Part shown: one piece after another, positions 7,213-12,157 of the stretch
How the letters are laid out: every line of letters starts with the position of its first letter
How positions within the stretch are numbered: the first letter of the stretch is position 1
Source: Novosphingobium sp.
Lineage (GTDB): Bacteria; Pseudomonadota; Alphaproteobacteria; Sphingomonadales; Sphingomonadaceae
NCBI GenBank assembly: GCA_021299075.1
Contig: JAJTFU010000096.1
Span: 1 to 12,157 of the forward strand
Length of the DNA: 12,157 nt
Direction: 5' to 3'
Position numbers and translations under genes: made by a program
The notes under the pieces: model-generated
The model's input: the letters and a program-made list of their open reading frames with translations, nothing else
Told to the model about the DNA's origin: nothing
Database searches by the model: none

Positions 7213-7283
7213 CGGCACAGCCTAGCAGCACCCGAGTCCTGCTGACCAGCGCTTGCGAAACAGCGATTTGGGATAGTCGGTTC

Positions 7284-7334
7284 TGGAGCGGGCGAAGGGA
7301 TTCGAACCCTCGACCCCAACCTTGGCAAGGTTGT
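7284..7334 (-). pseudogene. 3' fragment of a tRNA-Gly(GCC) gene
   Basis: Read on the minus strand, this piece has a complete anticodon arm (stem CAACC/GGTTG, loop TTGCCAA, anticodon GCC at 7326-7324). It also has a 5-nt variable loop, a complete T arm with GGTTCGAATCC, the 3' acceptor strand CGCCCGC, and encoded TCCA. The D arm and 5' acceptor strand, expected just beyond 7334, are absent: the DNA there matches neither, and no GCGGGCG lies at the right distance. It cannot fold as a tRNA. Such 3' fragments are typical relics of site-specific integration into tRNA genes, but no integrase is nearby. A partial duplication is the alternative. Confidence 0.8.
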
Positions 7335-7417
7335 GGCGGTTAGCATCGGCCTGTGGGCTTGCCAAGCAGAAAATCGGGCGGGTGACACGGAAAATGTGCA
7401 GAATCGGTTTGCGGCGC

Positions 7418-7433
7418 TTTGTGACTTCACAAA
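7418..7433. promoter_or_regulatory. Perfect 16-bp inverted repeat upstream of the chaperedoxin gene, possible operator
   Basis: TTTGTGACTTCACAAA is two exact 7-bp arms around a 2-bp centre, located 54 bp before the likely TTG start. The half-site TGTGA/TCACA resembles CRP-type half-sites, but those are separated by 6 bp, not 2, so a CRP/FNR assignment would not fit. An operator for another dimeric regulator is possible; the regulator is unknown. Confidence 0.4.
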
Positions 7434-7476
7434 TGGCCGTGAAGGCCCACATTGGGGAGCAAGCGCAAATCCACCT

Positions 7477-7480
7477 GGAG
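7477..7480 (+). promoter_or_regulatory. Ribosome binding site favouring a TTG start
   Basis: GGAG is 7 nt before the TTG at 7488, an ideal distance, but 16 nt before the ATG at 7497, which is too far. The TTG at 7452 lies upstream of it. This is the main reason for choosing 7488. Confidence 0.55.
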
Positions 7481-7487
7481 TTCTCCC

Positions 7488-8393
7488 TTGGCAAGCATGG
7501 GCCTCAGCCTCGACGAGCAGAAGGCGGTCGATCGGTTCCGCAAGGACGTGGTCGAACCGTCGATGACCAACCTGGTGATCCTGGATTTCTGGGCGGAATG
7601 GTGCGGTCCGTGCAAGGCGCTGACCCCGGTGCTGGAAAAGGTCTCGGCCGAATATGCCGACAAGGGCGTGGTCCTGGCCAAGGTCAATGTCGACGAGGAG
7701 CAGTTCATCGCCGCGCAGTTCCAGGTACGCTCGATCCCCACGGTCTATGCTATGTTCCAGGGCCAGCCGGTGGCGGACCTGACCAACGCCCGCAGCGAGT
7801 CGCAGCTGAAGGGCATCCTCGACCAATTGCTTGCCAAGTTGCCGGTGCAGCCGGGCGGTGCCGCCCCGGCGCAGGACATCGCGCCGCTGCTGGCGATGGG
7901 TGAGGATGTGCTGGCAACCGGCGATGCCGAGCGGGCAGCAGGCATCTTCATGCAGATCGCGGAAATGGCGCCGGACAATGGCGCGGCCCAAGGCGGCCTG
8001 CTGCGCGCCCTGGTGACGGCTGGGCATATCGCAGAGGCAGAGGCCGTGCTGGCCGAGCTGCCCGAATCGCTGGCCAAGGACGCCGACATTGCCCGCGCCC
8101 GCGCCGCGCTTGAGCTGGCCAAGGACCGGCCCGAGGATGACGAGCTGGCGGCACTCCGCGCTGCGGCCACGCCTGACAATCCCGAGGGCCAGCTCGCCTA
8201 TGCAACCGCTGCTTTCGCGGCCGGGGAACGCGATGCGGCTGCCGAGACTTTGCTATCCATGATTGCTGCCGATCGCGAATGGAACGAGGGCGCCGCCCGG
8301 GCCAAGCTGCTGCAGATCTTCGAGGCGGTCGGCCTGGAAGACCCCTGGGTCACTGCGACCCGGCGCAAGCTTTCGCTGGTCCTGTTCGGTTGA
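7488..8393 (+). CDS. cnoX: Thioredoxin-TPR chaperedoxin (CnoX/YbbN family)
   Basis: Cytoplasmic protein of 301 aa with an N-terminal thioredoxin domain (about residues 8-115) and a C-terminal alpha-helical TPR-like domain (about 130-300, with repeats such as GDAERAAGIFMQIAEMAPDN and AAFAAGERDAAAETLLSMIA). This is the layout of CnoX/YbbN, a holdase that can protect oxidised proteins and pass them to chaperones. The thioredoxin active site WCGPC (38-42) is intact, unlike E. coli CnoX, which lacks the CXXC pair, so this protein may also be a real disulfide reductase. The start is probably TTG 7488, with GGAG 7 nt upstream; ATG 7497 would shorten it by three residues. It lies 8 bp before the LON-domain gene, apparently in one operon. 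The symbol reflects family membership, not shown function. Confidence 0.88.
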   Translation: MASMGLSLDEQKAVDRFRKDVVEPSMTNLVILDFWAEWCGPCKALTPVLEKVSAEYADKGVVLAKVNVDEEQFIAAQFQVRSIPTVYAMFQGQPVADLTNARSESQLKGILDQLLAKLPVQPGGAAPAQDIAPLLAMGEDVLATGDAERAAGIFMQIAEMAPDNGAAQGGLLRALVTAGHIAEAEAVLAELPESLAKDADIARARAALELAKDRPEDDELAALRAAATPDNPEGQLAYATAAFAAGERDAAAETLLSMIAADREWNEGAARAKLLQIFEAVGLEDPWVTATRRKLSLVLFG

Positions 8394-8401
8394 CCCAGCC
8401 C

Positions 8402-9007
8402 ATGCGCCTGTCGATCTTCCCGCTGACTGGCGCCGTGCTCTATCCCGGGCTGCAACTGCCGCTGCACATCTTCGAACCGCGCTACCGCGCGATGATCACC
8501 GATGCCCTGGCCCGCAACCGGCGGATCGGCATGATCCAGCCGCAACGGCAAGAGGAAGGTGCACCGCTGTTCAGCATCGGCTGCGTCGGCAAGATCGCCG
8601 ATGTCGAGGCGCTGGAGGACGGGCGCTTCAACGTGGTCCTCGAAGGCGAAGCGCGTTTCCGGATCCTGCGCGAACTGGATGTGATCACCCCCTTCCGCCA
8701 GGTCGAGGCCGAACTGCTGGAAGACCCTCCGCACCAGACACTCGCCCCGATCGAACGCGCCAGCTTTGAGCGCGAGGCGCGGCGCTTTGCCGAGGTCCAG
8801 GGCTATCTGATCGACTGGGATGCTGTGACTTCGCTTGACGATACCTCACTCATCGACGGGGTCAGCCAGATCGCCCCGTTCGATGCCGCAGCCAAGCAGG
8901 CCTTGCTAGAAGCGCCCAACCTTTCGACCCGCTGCGAGCTGCTGGTCCAGTTGATGCAGTTCTTTGGCCGCCGCGATAGCGACGAGGGGCGGGTTACCCT
9001 GCAATAG
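8402..9007 (+). CDS. LON substrate-binding domain protein (no protease domain)
   Basis: A 201-aa stand-alone relative of the N-terminal domain of Lon protease. It begins MRLSIFPLTGAVLYPG and has the hallmark LHIFEPRYRAMI (residues 21-32), then a beta-rich region with VGKIADVEALEDGRFNVVLE and GEARFRI, and a helical C-terminus. The AAA+ ATPase and Ser-Lys protease domains of full-length Lon (~800 aa) are absent, and at 201 aa this is the normal size for the short family, so it is not a truncation. The role is unknown; an adaptor or substrate-binding function is inferred from the domain only. The frame is open further upstream, but the ATG at 8402 starts the conserved domain and lies 8 bp after cnoX, which suggests co-translation. 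There is no obvious Shine-Dalgarno. Confidence 0.88.
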   Translation: MRLSIFPLTGAVLYPGLQLPLHIFEPRYRAMITDALARNRRIGMIQPQRQEEGAPLFSIGCVGKIADVEALEDGRFNVVLEGEARFRILRELDVITPFRQVEAELLEDPPHQTLAPIERASFEREARRFAEVQGYLIDWDAVTSLDDTSLIDGVSQIAPFDAAAKQALLEAPNLSTRCELLVQLMQFFGRRDSDEGRVTLQ

Positions 9008-9023
9008 GCTGGCTCAGGCCAGC
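9008..9023. terminator. Short perfect hairpin between convergent genes, candidate bidirectional terminator
   Basis: GCTGGC (9008-9013), loop TCAG, GCCAGC (9018-9023). The stem begins directly after the LON-gene stop codon, and the loop holds the marC stop codon read from the other strand. No T-run follows on either strand, so it is not a standard intrinsic terminator; a weak or factor-assisted stop, or chance, is possible. Confidence 0.35.
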
Positions 9024-9634
9024 GTCGCCTTCAGCCCGTCGATCACGTACTGCGCCGCGAGCGCCGCCAGCAGCACGCCGAGCAGGCGAGTAATCACCGC
9101 CTCGACCCGCGCGCCAAGCAGCTTCATCAAGGGCCCGGCAGCGACCAGCGCCAGCAGGGTGAGCAGCATGACCGCACCCAGCGCGCCCAGCACGACCAGC
9201 GTTTCATCGGTCCCCTTGGCCCGCGCGGTCAGCAGCATGATCGTGGCGATCGAGCCGGGACCGGCGATCATCGGCATAGCCATCGGGAAGACCGAAACAT
9301 CCTCGATCTCGGGCGTGGCCTTGACCTTTTCCGCCCGCTCCTCGCGCCGCTGGGTGCGCTTTTCGAAGACCATGTCGAGCGCGATCAGGAACAGCATGAT
9401 CCCGCCGGCGATCCTGAAGGAATCGAGCTCGATATGCAGCGCGCCGAGCAGGTCCTCACCGAATACGGCGAAGATCAGCAGGATGATCGTGGCGATGAAG
9501 CAGGCCCGCAGCGCCATGGCCCGCGCCTGGGCGCGGCTCGCGCCGCTGGTCAGTCCGGCATAGATCGGCGCGCAGCCCGGCGGATCGATCACCACGAACA
9601 GAGCGATGAAGGCGGAGAGAAACAGCTCGAGCAT
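9014..9634 (-). CDS. MarC-family integral membrane protein
   Basis: A 206-aa inner-membrane protein of the MarC (UPF0056) family, with about six hydrophobic segments and the usual length. The internal duplication is visible in two paired re-entrant-like motifs: VVIDPPGCAPIYAGLTSG (residues 14-31) and FPMAMPMIAGPGSIAT (116-131). A charged cytoplasmic loop (EKRTQRREERAEKVKATPEIED, about 91-112) separates the halves. Despite its name, the MarC family has no proven role in antibiotic resistance; transport of small metabolites such as amino acids has been proposed for some members. The ATG lies 3 bp after the stop of the lipoprotein gene, so the gene is probably the last in the argB-yggT-folD unit. 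It ends 6 bp from the convergent LON-domain gene. Confidence 0.9.
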   Translation of the reverse strand: MLELFLSAFIALFVVIDPPGCAPIYAGLTSGASRAQARAMALRACFIATIILLIFAVFGEDLLGALHIELDSFRIAGGIMLFLIALDMVFEKRTQRREERAEKVKATPEIEDVSVFPMAMPMIAGPGSIATIMLLTARAKGTDETLVVLGALGAVMLLTLLALVAAGPLMKLLGARVEAVITRLLGVLLAALAAQYVIDGLKATLA

Positions 9635-9637
9635 GGT

Positions 9638-10318
9638 TTAGCGCGGAGCCCCTGAGGCAGGCACGGTCTGATCCAGCACCGTTTCGAACTTCGTGCCGTT
9701 CCACAACGAGACCTTGATCGTGCGGCCGCCCAGCGTGGTCACGCCCGTGCCCCAGTGCAGCGTACCGTCACGCGAAGTGCCGGTCTGCCAGTCGGTGTCG
9801 GTTACCACCAGCACGGGCGGAGCGGGCGGGCGCACCTTGCATTCGGCCACGCGCGCCGCGATCATTTCGGGCGCGGCGGAGGCGCCGCCCGTGGTCAGGC
9901 TCATGTCGGCGATCCATTTCAGGTCGCCATTCTTCTGGCGCTGCCAGATCGTCGCAAAGCTGCCGCTGGCATTGGAACTCTCCCAGCCGCCGCGGGTGAC
10001 CGCGTAAGAGCCATCGCAGCTCGACCAGACGGCGTGCGGCTGCCACTTGACCGCCACAGCCGGCTCGGCCCGGCCCTTCAGCCAATCGGCCGCCTTGACG
10101 CGGCCAGGCACGAACATTTCCGCCCCGTCCGCCGCGGTTGCGCGGAAGGCGGCCCACTGCCCCTTGTCCTGCGCCAGGCGGGCAAAGGCCAGTTCGGCGG
10201 CGATCACCGCGCTGGGATTGGCGACGGGCTCAATCTTGCCAAAGCGCGGTCCACGCGGGGCCGAGGCGCAGGCAGCGAGGGTAAGTGACAGGGTGGCGGC
10301 GATGAGGAAACGCTTCAT
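9638..10318 (-). CDS. Putative outer-membrane lipoprotein of unknown function
   Basis: A 226-aa protein with a lipoprotein signal peptide: charged MKR, hydrophobic core, and lipobox LAAC with the lipidated cysteine at residue 17. The residue after it is alanine, which by the enterobacterial +2 rule would send it to the outer membrane. The segment from about 35 to 150 (AELAFARLAQDKGQWAAFR, MFVPGRVKAADWLKG, SYAVTRGGWE, ATIWQRQKNGDLKWIADMS) resembles the NTF2-like/DUF4440 fold; this is inference from pattern. The C-terminal part is beta-rich (HWGTGVTTLGGRTIKVSLWNG). The frame extends upstream to 10405, but the ATG at 10318 starts the signal peptide and TAGG lies 9 nt before it. It sits 10 bp after folD and 3 bp before marC. 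Confidence 0.75.
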   Translation of the reverse strand: MKRFLIAATLSLTLAACASAPRGPRFGKIEPVANPSAVIAAELAFARLAQDKGQWAAFRATAADGAEMFVPGRVKAADWLKGRAEPAVAVKWQPHAVWSSCDGSYAVTRGGWESSNASGSFATIWQRQKNGDLKWIADMSLTTGGASAAPEMIAARVAECKVRPPAPPVLVVTDTDWQTGTSRDGTLHWGTGVTTLGGRTIKVSLWNGTKFETVLDQTVPASGAPR

Positions 10319-10328
10319 GGGCAGCAGC

Positions 10329-11225
10329 CTAAAGCGCTTGGTCCTCCAGCGCCACCCCTGCATTGCGGTGCGCGGCAACCAGGGTGTTGCGTAGCAGCAC
10401 GGCAATGGTCATCGGGCCGACCCCGCCCGGCACCGGCGTGATCGCCCCAGCAACGCTGCTGGCCCCGGCATAGTCGACATCGCCGACTAGGCGCGTCTTG
10501 CCTTCCTCGGCTGCGGGGACCCGGTTGATGCCCACGTCGATCACAGTGGCGCCGGGTTTGATCCAGTCAGCCTTGACCATTTCCGGCCGGCCGACCGCGG
10601 CCACGACGATATCGGCGCGGCGCACCACGTCGGGCAGGTTCTGCGTGCGGCTGTGGGCGATGGTGACGGTGCAGCTTTCGGCCAGCAGCAGCTGAGCCAT
10701 CGGCTTGCCGACCAGGATCGAGCGCCCGATCACCACGGCTTCCTTGCCCGAAAGGCTCCCCAATCTGTCCTTGAGCAGCATCAGGCAGCCGAGCGGGGTG
10801 CAGGGCACCAGCCCCGGCAGACCCAGCGCGAGGCGCCCGGTGCTGGTGGGCGTCAGGCCATCGACATCCTTGTTCGGGCTGATCCGCTCAACCACGGCCT
10901 GTTCATCCAGGTGCTTTGGCAGCGGCAACTGGACCAGGATGCCATCGACCGCCGGATCGGCATTGAGCCGCTCGACCAGCGCGATCAGATCGGCCTGGGT
11001 GGTATCGGCGGGCAGCTTGTGCTCGAAGCTGGCCATCCCGGCTTCGACCGTCTGCTTGCCCTTGTTGCGGACATAGACCTGGCTGGCCGGGTCTTCACCA
11101 ACCAGCACCACGGCCAGGCCCGCCTTGCGCCCGGCCTTGGCCTCGAAGGCAGCGGCAGCGACGCCGACGCGCGCGCGCAGGTCCGCTGCGAAAGCCTTGC
11201 CATCAATCACCGCAGCCTGGCTCAT
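10329..11225 (-). CDS. folD: Bifunctional methylenetetrahydrofolate dehydrogenase/cyclohydrolase
   Basis: FolD interconverts 5,10-methylene-, 5,10-methenyl- and 10-formyl-tetrahydrofolate in the cytoplasm, supplying one-carbon units for purines and formyl-methionine. The 298 aa are close to the usual 280-300. Active-site YVRNK (Y51, K55), DGILVQLPLPKHLD, DVDGLTP and PCTPLGCLMLL follow in family order. The Rossmann segment VVIGRSILVGKPMA and the C-terminal GAITPVPGGVGPMT are also present. The frame is open to 11378, but the chosen ATG at 11225 matches family starts and overlaps the yggT stop as ATGA (11225-11222), a classic coupled arrangement. The lipoprotein gene starts 10 bp after its stop. 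Confidence 0.96.
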   Translation of the reverse strand: MSQAAVIDGKAFAADLRARVGVAAAAFEAKAGRKAGLAVVLVGEDPASQVYVRNKGKQTVEAGMASFEHKLPADTTQADLIALVERLNADPAVDGILVQLPLPKHLDEQAVVERISPNKDVDGLTPTSTGRLALGLPGLVPCTPLGCLMLLKDRLGSLSGKEAVVIGRSILVGKPMAQLLLAESCTVTIAHSRTQNLPDVVRRADIVVAAVGRPEMVKADWIKPGATVIDVGINRVPAAEEGKTRLVGDVDYAGASSVAGAITPVPGGVGPMTIAVLLRNTLVAAHRNAGVALEDQAL

Positions 11226-11515
11226 CCAACCTGACGCCCGACATAGGAGAGGATAATCAAGGCCACGTTGATCAACAGGATCAACACGATCGGCGAAAAG
11301 TCGATCCCGCCGGTGTTGGGCAACCGCCGTTTGATCGGGGCCAGGATCGGATCGAGAATTGCATTGAGCGCGGTCCACAGCGCGGACACGAACTGGTTGT
11401 GAAAGCTGACCACGTTGAAGCTGATCAGCAGCCCCAGCACGAACTGCACGATCACCACAGTGATGATCAGGTTGGCGAACAGTTCCAGGATCGGGATGAG
11501 CACTTCGTTGATCAT
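11222..11515 (-). CDS. YggT-family small membrane protein
   Basis: A 97-residue protein with two membrane segments (about 8-32 and 73-92) joined by a loop with NAILDPILAPIKRRLPNTGGIDFSP, the recognisable YggT core. The family is widespread in bacteria and the role is unsettled; links to osmotic tolerance, cell shape or membrane organisation have been suggested in different species. AAGGA (11524-11528, minus strand) lies 8 nt upstream of the ATG. It lies 31 bp after argB, and its stop codon overlaps the folD start by 4 bp (ATGA), so folD translation is probably coupled to it. Confidence 0.92.
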   Translation of the reverse strand: MINEVLIPILELFANLIITVVIVQFVLGLLISFNVVSFHNQFVSALWTALNAILDPILAPIKRRLPNTGGIDFSPIVLILLINVALIILSYVGRQVG

Positions 11516-11546
11516 CGATTGGGTCCTTGGGAGAGGGTAAGGGCCT

Positions 11547-12157
11547 TTAGCGGCGGATCAGGGTACCAGCCCCGCGCGCAGTGAACACTTCGATCAGCAT
11601 GGCATGCGGCACCCGGCCATCGAGCACGACCGCCGCCTCGCACCCGGCCTCGACCGCGTGGATGCAGGTTTCCAGCTTGGGGATCATCCCGCCGCTGATC
11701 GTGCCGTCTTCCTGCAGCTTGCTGATATCCGCCGGGGTCAGGTCGGTCAGCAGGTTGCCCTGCTTGTCGAGCACGCCGGCCACGTCGGTCAGCAGGAACA
11801 GCCGCGCCGCACCCAGGGCCGCAGCGATTGCCCCGGCCATGGTATCGGCATTGATGTTGTAGGTCTCACCGTCCACCCCCGGCGCGATCGGCGCGTTCAC
11901 CGGGATCATGCCCGCCGCGCTGGCCGTTTCGATCAGGGTGACATCGACCGAGGTCGGTTCGCCCACGAAGCCCAGGTCGATCGCCTGCTCGATATTGCTT
12001 TCCGGGTCCTTGGTGGTCCGCTCAACCTTGGTGGCGATAACCAGCCCGCCATCCTTGCCCGAAATGCCCAGCGCCTTGCCACCGGCCCCGGCAATCCACC
12101 CGACCAGTTCCTTGTTGATCGCGCCGGAAAGGACCATTTCGGCCACTTCGGCGGTGG
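11547..12157 (-). CDS. argB: Acetylglutamate kinase, N-terminal part outside the window
   Basis: ArgB phosphorylates N-acetylglutamate with ATP in the second step of arginine biosynthesis (cytoplasm, amino-acid kinase fold). About 202 C-terminal residues are visible; full proteins are near 300, so the first ~100, including the glycine-rich phosphate-binding start, lie beyond the right edge. A GTG at 12146 is internal: the frame is open to the edge and reads TAEVAEMVLSG, as expected for ArgB. Key segments are GFVGEPTSVD, YNINADTMAGAIAAALGA (acetylglutamate/ATP region), LLTDVAGVLDKQGN and GGMIPKLETCIHAVEAG. The N-terminal helix linked to arginine feedback inhibition is not visible. It is the first visible member of the minus-strand argB-yggT-folD-lipoprotein-marC series. 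Confidence 0.95.
   Translation of the reverse strand, partial: TAEVAEMVLSGAINKELVGWIAGAGGKALGISGKDGGLVIATKVERTTKDPESNIEQAIDLGFVGEPTSVDVTLIETASAAGMIPVNAPIAPGVDGETYNINADTMAGAIAAALGAARLFLLTDVAGVLDKQGNLLTDLTPADISKLQEDGTISGGMIPKLETCIHAVEAGCEAAVVLDGRVPHAMLIEVFTARGAGTLIRR

Larger units (their letters stand above)
7213..7487. other. Longest intergenic stretch, between divergent genes
   Basis: This 275-bp spacer separates the membrane protein gene (minus) from the chaperedoxin gene (plus). It contains a partial tRNA-Gly at 7284-7334, a near-palindrome GCTTG-C-CAAGC at 7357-7367, a perfect inverted repeat at 7418-7433 and the chaperedoxin ribosome binding site at 7477-7480. No open frame in it looks like a protein gene. 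Promoters for both neighbours must be here but none could be named. Confidence 0.6.

Noticed and set aside
7260..7383. Complete tRNA gene on the minus strand
   Set aside because: No D arm and no 5' acceptor strand pairing with CGCCCGC is present beyond 7334, so only a fragment was called.
8279..8401. LON-domain gene starting at 8279
   Set aside because: This would overlap cnoX by more than 100 bp with an arginine-rich non-conserved leader; the conserved domain begins at ATG 8402.
11226..11378. folD starting at 11378
   Set aside because: The extension lies antisense-free but out of frame inside yggT and is not FolD-like; ATG 11225 forms the ATGA overlap and fits family length.
1..12157. CRISPR array, insertion sequence, prophage or toxin-antitoxin system
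   Set aside because: No regularly spaced repeats, transposase, integrase, phage or small toxin-antitoxin pair was seen on either strand.

Overview
The window is a gene-dense, GC-rich stretch of bacterial chromosome. The protein sequences look alphaproteobacterial, most like Sphingomonadales (Sphingomonas/Erythrobacter-type). This placement rests on the style of the proteins and base composition, not on an rRNA or other marker. I see no insertion sequence, integrase, CRISPR array or complete RNA gene. I found no clearly new multi-gene system; the contents are mostly core metabolism and stress tolerance, with a few odd details.

Layout. Positions 1-1084 (+) hold the 3' part of a biotin-dependent acyl-CoA carboxylase carboxyltransferase gene, cut by the window edge. 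It converges on and overlaps a minus-strand pair: a Bcr/CflA-type MFS efflux gene (3807-2539) followed by glpD (2532-1069). Divergent from the MFS gene is dinB (3857-5005, +), whose product ends in a textbook beta-clamp binding peptide. dinB converges with overlap on a minus-strand run: a small membrane protein (7212-6661), dps (6566-6108), pgl (6085-5447) and a Nudix hydrolase (5459-4974).

A 275-bp spacer (7213-7487) separates that run from a plus-strand pair. It contains the 3' two-thirds of a tRNA-Gly(GCC) gene with no 5' part, and a perfect 16-bp inverted repeat. The pair is a thioredoxin-TPR chaperedoxin (CnoX/YbbN type, probably started at a TTG, 7488-8393) and a stand-alone LON-domain protein (8402-9007).

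The right end is a tightly packed minus-strand series, probably one operon, read from the right edge: argB (partial), yggT, folD, a small lipoprotein gene and marC. It ends tail-to-tail with the LON-domain gene, 6 bp apart, over a short hairpin.

How the genes fit together: glpD feeds glycerol-3-phosphate into central metabolism, pgl acts in the oxidative pentose-phosphate/Entner-Doudoroff entry, folD supplies one-carbon folates and argB arginine. dinB, the Nudix protein, Dps and the chaperedoxin all belong to families that deal with DNA, nucleotide or protein damage, but they lie in separate transcription units. Co-regulation of these four is not shown by the sequence.
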